The notes: a model not told the origin generated them from the sequence alone. A DNA stretch of 15,575 nucleotides from Rhodobiaceae bacterium (GCA_002746275.1 NVWR01000006.1:77230-92804), one strand, 5' to 3'; shown: positions 5,404-13,340, counted from the first letter of the stretch. Translations and numbers: made by a program.

Positions 5404-7620
5404 CTAGGCGGCTGACTGGTCGTCCGGCGTCTCCAGATCCATTAGCATGTCCGAGAGGAATGCTTCCTCGTCTTTGTCGGAGGAGGCAGGAGCTGGTTGC
5501 GCTTCATTCTGCTCCATGGGAGGCTTTTGATCCCCTGTGGCATTTTCCGGAAACGTGCTGACTTCGGGCACATCCATGACAATGGCCATCTCCTCCAACA
5601 GCAGATTGATGCTGATGGGTTTGGAAACAAAGCCGTTCATGCCAGCTTGCAGGTAGGTATCACGCGTGCCAGCCATGGCGTGTGCGGTGAGTGCGATGAT
5701 GGGAATATCTTTCCAGGGCTCATCTGAGCTTCTGATGACCTTGGTGGCTAGGATGCCATCCATTTCAGGCATTTGGATATCCATCAGAATCAGATCGTAG
5801 CTGCCCGCACGAAGTTCCTTAATTACCTCGACGCCGTTGGGAGCAATTGTGATTTGATGATCCAGGCGCCCCATTATGGCGGTCATAAGCTTGGCGTTGA
5901 TAGGTTGGTCTTCCGCAACAAGGATGCGCCATTTTGGCGAGCTTGTAGTTGATTGTGCGAAAGCCTTTTTCTCGACGCTTCGTTCTGACTGACCCGCCTT
6001 TTGTTCGTCTGGCACTGGGAAGGGGGCGGAGATTGTGAATGTGCTGCCTTCGCCCAACGTGCTGCGTACTTTGATGGTGCCTTCCATCAAGGTGAGGAGC
6101 TCATGGCAGATGGCCAGACCGAGACCAGTGCCGCCATAGGTGCGGGAGATGGAGCTATCAGCTTGGGAGAAGCGCTGGAATAATTTTGCCTGAGCTTCCT
6201 CTGATATGCCGATGCCGGTGTCAGAGACTTCGCACCTGATAAAATTAGACCCCTTGTCGGGATCGGGCGCGACGGAAATTCTGACATGACCCTTGTCCGT
6301 GAACTTGATCGCGTTGCTTATCAGATTGAACATCACCTGACGCATTCGGGTCGGGTCCCCGATAATGACCTCCGGTGTGGCAGGGTCGATTTCAGCATGA
6401 AACTCTAATGCTTTGTCTTGAGCGTTCGCTCGCATGATGTCGACAACGGTGTTCACGGTATCTTTGATGCGTACGGGAACCTGTTCCAGTTCCAAGCCGT
6501 TTGCTTCGAGGCGCGATAGATCGAGAATATCGTTTAGGAGGACGAGCAGGCTTTTTCCTGACTCGTGGATTGATGAGGCGAGGTTCAGTTGTTCTTCATC
6601 AAGATGGCTGTCGATCAACAGCTCGGCCATGCCAAGAACACCGTTCATGGGTGTTCTTAATTCATGGCTTACTGTGGCTAGAAATTCTGACTTTGCCCTG
6701 TTGGCCTGTTCGGCAGCGTCTTTTGCAGATGACAGTTCATTCGTAAAAACATCCAGTTTTTCTCTTTCCGCTTCCAACTCGTTCTTTGCTGTCTGCAAGT
6801 CGACAATGCGCTGCTGGAGTTCTTTTCGGCTGGTTTCTAGGGTCGCTTTTGTCTGCTTTTCGCCTGTGATGTTTCGTTCAACCCCAATGAAGTATTGGAG
6901 ATCGCCGTGCTTATCGAAAGAAGGGCGGACTTCAAGGTGGGCCCAAAAACGTGTTCCGTCTTTGGTGATGTTCAAAACTTCTGCGTCAAAGCCCGTCTTG
7001 TCCTGGATGCCACGATTGATTGTGGCTGTGACAGCTGGGTCTCCCTCTGGGGCCCGAAGGAAATGCCCTGGTTTGCGGCCAACCACCTCTTCGAATTCAT
7101 ATCCGGTCATTTTGGTGAAGCCAGGATTTGCCCAGATAAGGTGTCCGCCAGCGTCAGTTAGGATCACTGAGTGATCCGTTGCATTGGTCACGAGTTCAAA
7201 TTTTGTAGCCTCTGCACGGAAGGTTTCTGCCTCGGCGAAGACCGTCTTGAGAATGTTTGCCGTTACACGAAGGTCGTTTCGGCTAAGAGCTGCCAACTCT
7301 TCGGGGCTTTGATCCCTGTTGGCGATCAACATGTTGTTGATATGGGCGAGGGGCTTTAGGAGGCGTTTCTTCCAGAACCATAAGAGGCTGGCGGTCAGGG
7401 TGAGCGCTGCGAGAAAACAAAGGCTTGCGGTGATAATGCTTGTTTCCAGTGAAATAGCATTGGGGCTGTGGCCTGTGGAGGCCGCTAGGTGTTCGGCGAT
7501 GTGAAGAATCGTGACAGGCACAAAGGTGAGCGCAAGCACACAAGCAACGGCGATGCCTAAGATATTATGCAATAGCGGTCCCGACGAGGACTTTACCTCG
7601 GCGTGTTCTCCGGTCTTCAT
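5404..7620 (-). CDS. Membrane hybrid sensor histidine kinase (PAS-HisKA-HATPase-REC)
   Basis: 738 residues. TM helices at about 18-41 and 60-83 leave only a ~20-residue periplasmic loop, so sensing is probably membrane or cytoplasmic. A linker (84-138) leads to a PAS domain (about 140-255) with IWANPGFTKMTGYEFEEVVG and a PAC end (FIGVERNITGEK), then a coiled coil (255-310). HisKA has SHELRTPMNG with His319. HATPase_c has NLISNAIKF (N-box, 432-440), DTGIGI (467-472) and GGTGLGL (496-502). The receiver (564-680) has E570/D571, phospho-acceptor D614 in LILMDIQMPEMDG, TAH (645-647) and K667. All catalytic residues are present. The last ~55 residues are acidic and Pro/Gln-rich with no domain recognised. 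There is no Hpt domain; a free Hpt gene lies convergently next door. The signal sensed and the output are unknown. Confidence 0.96.
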   Translation of the reverse strand: MKTGEHAEVKSSSGPLLHNILGIAVACVLALTFVPVTILHIAEHLAASTGHSPNAISLETSIITASLCFLAALTLTASLLWFWKKRLLKPLAHINNMLIANRDQSPEELAALSRNDLRVTANILKTVFAEAETFRAEATKFELVTNATDHSVILTDAGGHLIWANPGFTKMTGYEFEEVVGRKPGHFLRAPEGDPAVTATINRGIQDKTGFDAEVLNITKDGTRFWAHLEVRPSFDKHGDLQYFIGVERNITGEKQTKATLETSRKELQQRIVDLQTAKNELEAEREKLDVFTNELSSAKDAAEQANRAKSEFLATVSHELRTPMNGVLGMAELLIDSHLDEEQLNLASSIHESGKSLLVLLNDILDLSRLEANGLELEQVPVRIKDTVNTVVDIMRANAQDKALEFHAEIDPATPEVIIGDPTRMRQVMFNLISNAIKFTDKGHVRISVAPDPDKGSNFIRCEVSDTGIGISEEAQAKLFQRFSQADSSISRTYGGTGLGLAICHELLTLMEGTIKVRSTLGEGSTFTISAPFPVPDEQKAGQSERSVEKKAFAQSTTSSPKWRILVAEDQPINAKLMTAIMGRLDHQITIAPNGVEVIKELRAGSYDLILMDIQMPEMDGILATKVIRSSDEPWKDIPIIALTAHAMAGTRDTYLQAGMNGFVSKPISINLLLEEMAIVMDVPEVSTFPENATGDQKPPMEQNEAQPAPASSDKDEEAFLSDMLMDLETPDDQSAA

Positions 7621-7770
7621 TGTTGACCCCCAAACCCCTGATTGCCTTACTTTCTGGGGAGATGCTAATGGCCGCCGATGAATTATCCCTTAAGCGCCAA
7701 GGGTGTGGGTATCTGAGATAAGGTTTTGTTAACGGGTGTGGCGAGGTCGCTCACCATCTTTGCTGAGATG

Positions 7771-7805
7771 AGCAGGAAGACAGTAGAAGAGACCGTCTTC
7801 CTGCT
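7771..7805 (-). terminator. Perfect 11-bp stem-loop just after the ibpA-like gene
   Basis: AGCAGGAAGAC (7771-7781) and GTCTTCCTGCT (7795-7805) pair perfectly around a 13-base loop, beginning 13 bases after the ibpA stop. It is the likely transcript end of that gene. In this direction, however, the following bases (CATCTCAG) are not T-rich; on the plus strand ATTTTG follows instead. It may therefore act as a 3'-end stabiliser or a bidirectional structure rather than a classical intrinsic terminator. Confidence 0.65.
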
Positions 7806-7818
7806 ATTTTGCTGTGGC

Positions 7819-8283
7819 TTAGGCAGCTGCGCCGGTTGCCTCAATGGCGCGGGATGTCGCGTTTGAGTTGATGCTGATTTGGCGCGGTTTCATAGCTTCG
7901 GGAAGCTCTCGGGCAAGGTCCACGTGTAGAAGACCGTTCTCGAGAGCCGCTCCTTTCACTTCCACATGATCGGCAAGATCGAACTGCCGTTGGAAGCTTC
8001 TGGTAGCGATACCTTGGTGAAGGTAGTGGGCTTCGTCGCCCTCACTATTTTTCTGATTTCCGGTAATGGTGAGTTTGTTCTGTTGAGCCTCGATCGAAAT
8101 CTCGTTTTCCGAGAAACCGGCTATGGCCATTGTGATTCGATAGGATGTCTCACCTGTCCGCTCGATATTGTACGGCGGATAGCCCGGCTGGCTGGTGTCA
8201 TTGGTCGCCGCATCTAGGAGATGGGCGAGACGGTCGAAGCCGACGGTGGAACGATAGAGGGGGGAAAAATCGAATGTGCGCAT
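7819..8283 (-). CDS. ibpA: Small heat-shock protein, Hsp20 family, IbpA-like
   Basis: A 154-residue ATP-independent chaperone that holds unfolding proteins. The N-terminus MRTFDFSPLYRSTVGFDRL closely follows the IbpA pattern. The alpha-crystallin domain spans about 35-130, with PPYNIE, IAGFSENEISIE, LTITG, GIATRSFQRQFDL, and the hallmark A-x-x-x-N-G-x-L as ALENGLL (113-119), followed by VDL. The C-terminal I-x-I motif is ISI (136-138). Start: ATG 8283 with AGGATGA about 7 bases upstream. The open frame continues to 8382, but that extension lies in the leader between promoter and gene. It has a perfect RpoH promoter and a stem-loop downstream, so it is probably a single-gene heat-shock unit, divergent from the Liv operon. 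Confidence 0.95.
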   Translation of the reverse strand: MRTFDFSPLYRSTVGFDRLAHLLDAATNDTSQPGYPPYNIERTGETSYRITMAIAGFSENEISIEAQQNKLTITGNQKNSEGDEAHYLHQGIATRSFQRQFDLADHVEVKGAALENGLLHVDLARELPEAMKPRQISINSNATSRAIEATGAAA

Positions 8284-8398
8284 GTCGTTGTCATCCTTTT
8301 TAAAGCGATGGTGAGGGCTGCGTCGCCCTGGCTGCCCCGATTTGCTCGGCAGCAAGCCTGTTTTCAGTAAACCTGGGCCCAATCATGGCGCCCTGGCC
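8284..8398 (-). promoter_or_regulatory. Leader of ibpA-like mRNA: candidate RNA thermometer
   Basis: From the RpoH promoter the start of transcription is expected near 8398, leaving a ~115-base leader. It can fold into GGGCC/GGCCC, GCTGCC/GGCAGC (or TTGCT/AGCAA) and AGGGC/GCCCT hairpins. Last is a weak hairpin in which TCACC (plus-strand 8310-8314) pairs with GG-A-TGA (plus-strand 8291-8296) with one bulged A, covering the AAGGA ribosome-binding site. Several hairpins ending in a weak, bulged stem over the Shine-Dalgarno is the architecture of ROSE elements, known before small heat-shock genes in alphaproteobacteria. I did not find an exact ROSE consensus; this is an inference from hand folding. 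Confidence 0.35.
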
Positions 8399-8404
8399 CT
8401 ACAA

Positions 8405-8433
8405 AAATGGGGGTGGGATTTTGTGCTTTCAAG
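8405..8433 (-). promoter_or_regulatory. RpoH (sigma-32) heat-shock promoter of ibpA-like gene
   Basis: On the minus strand, CTTGAAA (8433-8427) is followed after exactly 14 bases by CCCCATTT (8412-8405). This matches the classical sigma-32 consensus CTTGAAA-N13/14-CCCCATnT at every defined position. It lies about 120 bases before the ibpA start in the intergenic region shared with the Liv operon. Confidence 0.9.
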
Positions 8434-8474
8434 GTCTGATAGAAAGCTTGTTTTGCGGTCTAAGCACACCGGCA

Positions 8475-8502
8475 TTGAAGCTGAGGCTTTGGTGGTTAAT
8501 AT
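8475..8502 (+). promoter_or_regulatory. Candidate sigma-70 promoter for the Liv operon
   Basis: TTGAAG (8475-8480) and TAATAT (8497-8502) are separated by 16 bases and would start transcription roughly 25-30 bases before the binding-protein gene. The -35 matches at four to five positions and the -10 at four. It is back-to-back with the ibpA heat-shock promoter. Similar weak matches occur by chance, so confidence is moderate to low. Confidence 0.35.
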
Positions 8503-8537
8503 GACGGGTTTTTTGGGGTGCAAGAGGTGTTGAGACG

Positions 8538-9776
8538 ATGTCACGAGTAAGGACGCTATTGCGGCACGCGGGGGCGGTTTTCGCTTGCATTGCGCTTGTG
8601 TGGGCGTTTGTGAGCCAAGCTCACGCGAAAGTCGAAAATGATATGGTCTATCTGGGGGCTGCGATTTCTCTGACCGGAAAATACTCGACCAATGGGGCTC
8701 ATACCCAACGCGGATACGATCTTGCCATTGAGCGGATTAATGCTGAGGGGGGCGTCATCGTTGATGGGAAGACGTATAAGCTCGCCATTATTTATTATGA
8801 CGATGAATCCACACCTGCACGGGGTGCGCAACTTGCCGAGCGATTGATCCAGCAGGATGGCGTTACCTTCATCTTGGGGCCTTACTCCTCTGGCCTTACC
8901 CGGGCCATGGCGCCGATCATCGAAAAATATGGCATCCCGATGGTGGAAGCGAACGGTGCGTCTATTTCGCTTTTTGAGGAGGGGTACAAATACCTTTTTG
9001 CCGTTCTTTCGACTACAGAGCAATACCTTCAAGGTGCTGTGGCGCTGGCAGCTCAAACAGCTGGTGACGGAGAGGGCTTGCGTGTGGCGTTGGCCATGGA
9101 GAATGATCCTTTCTCTCAGGACGTTCGCACAGGCGTGATTGCCGATGCTGAGCACCATGGTATGCGGGTCATAATCGATGATAAGCTGCCGCCGGACCTC
9201 AGCGACCTGGCCGCAACGCTTGCCAAGGTGCGTGTGTTGAAGCCTGACCTTCTGGTGGTGTCTGGCCACGCGAAGGGAGCGGCGCTTGCCATCCGACAAA
9301 TCGCTGATGGGCGTGTTGATGTGCCCATGCTGGCTTTAACCCATTGTGATGCGGCACAAATCATCGAAAAATTTGGTGAGAAAGCTGAATACGCTCTGTG
9401 TGCCTCTCAATGGGCGCCGGGGCTTAGTTATTCTGATCCGCTTTTTGGTTCTGCCAGTGATTTTGCGACCCTCTTTGAAGAGACCTATGGATACGCGCCT
9501 CCCTATCAGGCTGCGGAGTCTGCCGCGGCGGTGATGGTGTTTGCTGATGCGTTTGAGAGAGCTGGCACCTTTGATACGTTGGCGGTGCGTGATGCACTCT
9601 CGGCTACTGATCTCATGACATTTTATGGCCGGATTGATTTTGACGAGGCTGGCCGGAATATCGCCAAGCCGATGGTCCTTTATCAGGTGCAGGACGGCAA
9701 ATTCCGGGTGGTTTATCCTGCAGAGTTTGCTGAAGCACCATTCCGTCATCCCACGCCGCGATGGGCGGATCGATGA
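8538..9776 (+). CDS. ABC transporter periplasmic substrate-binding protein (LivJ/Peripla_BP_6 family)
   Basis: A 412-residue exported binding protein of the branched-chain amino acid/amide (HAAT) type. Residues 1-30 are a signal peptide with probable cleavage after SQAHA. The mature protein begins with YLGAAISLTGKYSTNGAHTQRGYDLAIERIN, the conserved start of this fold (here residues 38-68). It continues with VTFILGPYSSGLTRAMAPI, IPMVEANGAS and a C-terminal lobe ending in YGRIDFDEAGRNIAKPMVLYQVQDGKF. It is the first gene of a five-gene operon and is followed after 12 bases by the LivH permease. No strong ribosome-binding site is visible before ATG 8538; GAGG lies about 14 bases upstream. The substrate cannot be read from sequence: branched-chain amino acids are the default, but this family also carries urea, amides and aromatic acids. 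Confidence 0.93.
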   Translation: MSRVRTLLRHAGAVFACIALVWAFVSQAHAKVENDMVYLGAAISLTGKYSTNGAHTQRGYDLAIERINAEGGVIVDGKTYKLAIIYYDDESTPARGAQLAERLIQQDGVTFILGPYSSGLTRAMAPIIEKYGIPMVEANGASISLFEEGYKYLFAVLSTTEQYLQGAVALAAQTAGDGEGLRVALAMENDPFSQDVRTGVIADAEHHGMRVIIDDKLPPDLSDLAATLAKVRVLKPDLLVVSGHAKGAALAIRQIADGRVDVPMLALTHCDAAQIIEKFGEKAEYALCASQWAPGLSYSDPLFGSASDFATLFEETYGYAPPYQAAESAAAVMVFADAFERAGTFDTLAVRDALSATDLMTFYGRIDFDEAGRNIAKPMVLYQVQDGKFRVVYPAEFAEAPFRHPTPRWADR

Positions 9777-9788
9777 GGCGACAAATCC

Positions 9789-10691
9789 ATGCTTGATAAT
9801 CTTCAACTGCTTTTTTCCTACCCTGTTTTAGGGGCAGACTTGATTGCCAATGGCCTCATGATCGGGTCGATTTTTGCGCTGGCAGCGTTTGGTATGGCTC
9901 TTGTCTGGGGTGTGCTGGGCATTATCAACATCGCGCAGGGCGAGTTTGTGATGCTTGGCGGGTTCGTGGCATTGACCGCAGCCGAGTTTGGTGTGCCGCC
10001 GCTGGCGACTATTCCAATCGCTGCAGCGGGTCTGTTTGTGATCGGCTGGGGTCTCTACAGGCTGGTGATTTTTCGCATCGTTGACCGCGATCTTTTTGTT
10101 TCTTTATTGGCCACGTTTGGGCTGTCGATTGTTCTTCAACAATTGTCGAACGAGGTATTTGGCGCGGACGTTCAAACCCTGGAGACGGGCCTTGGAACGC
10201 TTTATCTGCTGGATGGACAGATCGTGTTGCCAGAGATCAAGCTCGTGGCCTTTGGGACAGCTTTGATTGTGGGACTGCTGTTGTGGGCATTTCTCAAACG
10301 GGCGCGACTGGGGCAGGCGATCCGGGCGACGGCGCAAAATGCGCGCGCGGCGCGGATATTGGGGATCGATACGGACCGGGTTTATGCAGCAACCTTCGCG
10401 CTCAATGCGGCTCTGTGCGGGGCTGCTGGCAGCCTGGTTGTCATGGCGTGGACGATCCACCCCTATATTGGCCTGCCTTACACCGTTCGGTCTTTTCTCG
10501 TTGTCGTCGTTGCGGGGCTTGGCAACATCATTGCAGTGATCGCGGCTGGGCTTGGGCTGGGCGCACTTGAAAACCTGGCAGGCTTTATCTTGGGGACAGA
10601 ATATCAAATTGCCTTTGTCTTTGTGGCAATGGTTGTGATCCTCGTCGTTCGCAATTGGGTGTTGCGTCGCAAGCGGGAATATTTGAAGTGA
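9789..10691 (+). CDS. livH: HAAT ABC transporter permease, LivH type
   Basis: A 300-residue inner-membrane permease, one of the two channel subunits. Typical LivH features: GLMIGSIFALAAFGMALVWGVLGIINIAQGEF (residues 22-53) near the N-terminus, FVSLLATFGLSIVLQQ, and the cytoplasmic coupling segment RATAQNARAARILGID that contacts the ATPases. The end is PYTVRSFLVVVVAGLGNIIAVIAAGLGLGALENL. About eight hydrophobic segments are visible. In many homologues the C-terminal motif reads G-G-x-G-S/N-x-x-G; here it is GLGNIIAV. GAGG lies 10 bases before the start. The stop TGA overlaps the GTG start of livM by 4 bases. Confidence 0.94.
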   Translation: MLDNLQLLFSYPVLGADLIANGLMIGSIFALAAFGMALVWGVLGIINIAQGEFVMLGGFVALTAAEFGVPPLATIPIAAAGLFVIGWGLYRLVIFRIVDRDLFVSLLATFGLSIVLQQLSNEVFGADVQTLETGLGTLYLLDGQIVLPEIKLVAFGTALIVGLLLWAFLKRARLGQAIRATAQNARAARILGIDTDRVYAATFALNAALCGAAGSLVVMAWTIHPYIGLPYTVRSFLVVVVAGLGNIIAVIAAGLGLGALENLAGFILGTEYQIAFVFVAMVVILVVRNWVLRRKREYLK

Positions 10692-11656
10692 CCTCTGTAC
10701 AAAAATACGGACTGATGGGCTTTGGTCTTGTTGTCTCACTTGGCGCGCCTTTTCTGGCTCCCCAGTTTGCGACACAGCTCACTATGTTGTGGTTGATGGT
10801 TGTCTTCGCGCTCACCTGGGACGTGCTGGGGGGACAGATGGGCTACAATTCGTTTGGCAATATCTTGTTCTTCGGCATTGGGGCCTATGCCTGCGCCATC
10901 ATTCAGCGCGATTTGGGGTTCGATTATTTTGTTGGTCTTGCCGTTGGGCTGGGGATCGCAGGCGTTTTCTCAGCCCTTGTAGCGGTTGTTCTTGGTGTTG
11001 GCATGCTGGGGCTTCGAGGTCACTATTTTGCTATCGGCACCTTGGGTTTGGGTATCGCGGCTGGCGAGATCGCCGGTGGCTGGGACTATGTGGGGGCGGG
11101 GTCCGGCATGGTGCCACCGCTCTATCCGACGGGACTTGAGGGCCGTGAGTTCTTCTTCTATTTTGCGATGTTTGCTCTTGCCGTGATCACTTTTGCGGCG
11201 TTGCGTGCGCTCTATCAGACACGCTTTGGTCTTGCTCTCAATGCGATCCGCGATGATGAGGATAAAGCAGAGGCAATGGGCCTTCACACCACGCAGATCA
11301 AGTCTGTCGCCTGGGCGGTCGCTGCGGTCTTTTTGGGGGTTGCAGGCGGGCTGACAGGCAATCTGCTGGGCTTTATCGATCCGCGCGACATTGCTTTTGC
11401 GGGCGCAACTTTCGGTGTCTGGATGGTGCTGATGGCGGTGCTTGGGGGCAAAGGAACGCTGTGGGGCCCAGTGATTGGTGCTGTCGTGTTCCACGTGACC
11501 CAGGAGCTGTTCTGGACCTATCTCCTGGGGTGGCAGCGGGTGGCTCTTGGGCTGTTGATCATCGCAATTGTCGTGTTTTTTCCAAATGGCATTCTGGGGA
11601 CATTGCGTGAGCGCTTTCCTGAATGGTTTGGCGAACGGATGGAGGAGCGCTCATGA
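10688..11656 (+). CDS. livM: HAAT ABC transporter permease, LivM type
   Basis: Second permease, about 322 residues, with roughly nine hydrophobic segments. Typical LivM features: GQMGYNSFGNILFFGIGAYACA, LRGHYFAIGTLGLG, the coupling loop ALNAIRDDEDKAEAMG, and the late motif VLGGKGTLWGPVIGA followed by FPNGILGTLRERF. Start choice: GTG at 10688 forms a GTGA overlap with the livH stop, matching the overlap style of the operon. An ATG at 10655 in the same frame would add 11 residues (MGVASQAGIFE) encoded inside livH and is less likely. The gene ends in an ATGA overlap with livG. Confidence 0.93.
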   Translation: MTSVQKYGLMGFGLVVSLGAPFLAPQFATQLTMLWLMVVFALTWDVLGGQMGYNSFGNILFFGIGAYACAIIQRDLGFDYFVGLAVGLGIAGVFSALVAVVLGVGMLGLRGHYFAIGTLGLGIAAGEIAGGWDYVGAGSGMVPPLYPTGLEGREFFFYFAMFALAVITFAALRALYQTRFGLALNAIRDDEDKAEAMGLHTTQIKSVAWAVAAVFLGVAGGLTGNLLGFIDPRDIAFAGATFGVWMVLMAVLGGKGTLWGPVIGAVVFHVTQELFWTYLLGWQRVALGLLIIAIVVFFPNGILGTLRERFPEWFGERMEERS

Positions 11657-12396
11657 GCGTTCTTCTGGAAGTGCAAGGAGTGACCAAAACCTTCGGGGGA
11701 GTGGTTGCTAACCAGTCCGTATCGATTGAGGTGCGCGCAGGCGAGATTGCAGGTCTGATCGGTCCTAATGGATCGGGTAAAACCACGTTGTTCAATTCCA
11801 TCGTGGGGGCGCATGCCATTGACGAGGGCTCCATTAAGTTTGAGGGCGAAGAAATTTCCACATTTCGTGTTCCTGTCATCGCGCGCAAAGGAATGCTGCG
11901 AACGTTTCAGCAGACGCGCATCTATGGCGAGATGACAGCGCTGGAAAATATGCGGATCAGTGCGCCCGAGGCACGAGTGTCTGCCCTCTCATTGCTTGGT
12001 GGGTTTTCATCGAAAACTGATACACGCGGCGAGGAATTGTTGGAATTTGTGGGTTTGGCATCGAAGCGCTTTTTGCGTGCGGGGGCGCTGAGTTTCGGGC
12101 AGCAGAAATTGTTGGAATTTGCGATGGCATTGATGAGTGAGCCAAAGCTGTTGCTGCTTGATGAGCCGACGGCGGGTATAAACCCCACGCTGATAAATGG
12201 TCTGATCGATCGGCTGAAACAAGCCAACAAAGAGCTGGGGGTCACGCTTCTGGTCATTGAGCACAATATGCGGGTGATTATGAATCTGGCGGAACGCATC
12301 ACCTGTCTCGCGCATGGCGAAGTGCTGGCAAGTGGTACGCCGGATGAGGTGCGCAATGACCCTCGTGTTGTTGATGCGTATCTGGGGGCAGGCTGA
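11653..12396 (+). CDS. livG: HAAT ABC transporter ATP-binding protein, LivG type
   Basis: A 247-residue ABC ATPase. Walker A GPNGSGKTT (37-45), Q-loop FQQTR (85-89), signature LSFGQQ (146-151, the second residue of LSGGQ changed to Phe-Gly as in many LivG proteins), Walker B LLLLDEP with D170 and E171, and switch His204 in IEHNM are all present. It has the insertion between Walker A and signature usual for LivG (BCA_ABC-type end: DEVRNDPRVVDAYLG). ATG 11653 overlaps the livM stop as ATGA and is preceded by GGAGG. An upstream in-frame ATG (11623) lies inside livM and lacks such a site. It forms a heterodimer with the next gene product. Confidence 0.95.
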   Translation: MSVLLEVQGVTKTFGGVVANQSVSIEVRAGEIAGLIGPNGSGKTTLFNSIVGAHAIDEGSIKFEGEEISTFRVPVIARKGMLRTFQQTRIYGEMTALENMRISAPEARVSALSLLGGFSSKTDTRGEELLEFVGLASKRFLRAGALSFGQQKLLEFAMALMSEPKLLLLDEPTAGINPTLINGLIDRLKQANKELGVTLLVIEHNMRVIMNLAERITCLAHGEVLASGTPDEVRNDPRVVDAYLGAG

Positions 12397-13256
12397 TGGG
12401 CAACGAAACAGATGGTCGCATCAGCGGTTATGGTGAGGGCGGTGCTGACACCATCCTTTCGGTGGACGCGGTAGCCAAAGAGGCAGAGGCGCTTGGGGCA
12501 GCCGTTACGCCAGATGCCCTCCGGACGCTCGCCGGTGGAGAGCCTTTTCTCGAGATTGAGGGGCTTACCGCCGGGTATGGCCGTATGGAGATATTGCATG
12601 GCATCGACCTCGCGGTATCCAAGGGGCAGAGCCTTTGTCTGATCGGACCGAACGGGGCGGGTAAGTCCACCATCCTCCATTCGATCTTCGGGTTTACGCA
12701 AATTTTCGGCGGGCATATCCGGGTTGGAGACACTGATGTGACACGCCTTGCTCCCAGTGAGCGGCTTTCGCGGGCGGGCATCGCCTATATATTGCAGGAC
12801 AATTCTGTTTTCCCCGATATGACCGTTGAAGAAAATCTCTTGATGGGAGGGTATCTGCTTTCCTCTCAAGTGGCCGCTCGTGAGGCAGTGGAGCGTGTTT
12901 TGGAGCGCTATGACCGGCTTGCCAAACGTCGGACAGACCGGGCGGGCGTGTTGTCTGGTGGGGAACGTCGGCTTCTCGAAATCAGTCGCGCTCTCATTAT
13001 GGATCCGCAGGTGCTGTTGGTGGACGAGCCTTCGATCGGTCTCGAGCCACGCTACATTGATATGGTTTTTGACATCTTGGGCGACCTGAGAGATCAGGAT
13101 GGCAAGACCATCATCATGGTGGAACAGAACGCCAAGAAGGGGTTGGCCTTCGCTGACATTGGTTATGTGCTGGTCTCAGGGCGAGTGGCGATGGCGGATA
13201 CGGGGAGCGCCCTTCTGGAGAACCCCGACGTTGGGCGGCTTTTTCTAGGGGGCTAG
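12396..13256 (+). CDS. livF: HAAT ABC transporter ATP-binding protein, LivF type, with N-terminal extension
   Basis: 286 residues, against roughly 235 for usual LivF. The ABC domain begins at about residue 51 (FLEIEGLTAGYG). Walker A GPNGAGKST (84-92), Q-loop LQDN (Q134), signature LSGGER (186-191), Walker B LLVDEP with D210/E211, and MVEQN in place of the switch histidine, as normal in LivF. The first ~50 residues, gly/ala-rich then helical (VDAVAKEAEALGAAVTPDALRTL), match no domain I know. The ATG overlaps the livG stop by one base (TGATG), supporting this start, though a GTG at codon 23 is possible. Last gene of the operon; no terminator recognised in the 140 bases after it. Confidence 0.94.
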   Translation: MGNETDGRISGYGEGGADTILSVDAVAKEAEALGAAVTPDALRTLAGGEPFLEIEGLTAGYGRMEILHGIDLAVSKGQSLCLIGPNGAGKSTILHSIFGFTQIFGGHIRVGDTDVTRLAPSERLSRAGIAYILQDNSVFPDMTVEENLLMGGYLLSSQVAAREAVERVLERYDRLAKRRTDRAGVLSGGERRLLEISRALIMDPQVLLVDEPSIGLEPRYIDMVFDILGDLRDQDGKTIIMVEQNAKKGLAFADIGYVLVSGRVAMADTGSALLENPDVGRLFLGG

Positions 13257-13291
13257 GCGCGGGTTGCGTTGTTTTGGAAGATGACTGCTTG

Positions 13292-13340
13292 ATGAACGCG
13301 CGCTAAACCTCACATGAACGATCCCTCCAGATTGGGTTCA
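13292..13340 (+). promoter_or_regulatory. Phased TGAAC-type repeats upstream of the PepSY gene (probable OmpR-family operator)
   Basis: TGAAC at 13293, TAAAC at 13304 and TGAAC at 13315 form three direct repeats spaced exactly 11 bp. An inverted copy (GTTCA) follows at 13336 and another TGAAC at 13358, again about two helical turns on. Direct repeats at 11 bp are the usual binding pattern of PhoB/OmpR-type response regulators. They end about 78 bases before the PepSY-protein start, a suitable place for an activator. No such regulator is encoded in the window. Confidence 0.5.

Noticed and set aside
6434..7174. 246-codon plus-strand frame
   Set aside because: Antisense shadow of the hybrid kinase; Ser/Arg-rich translation typical of reverse reading of a coding gene.
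8342..8533. 63-codon plus-strand frame before the binding-protein gene
   Set aside because: It runs through the RpoH promoter and leader of ibpA and shows no protein-like features.
11922..12869. 315-codon minus-strand frame spanning livG and livF
   Set aside because: It crosses two well-supported ATPase genes in antisense and has no domain signal.
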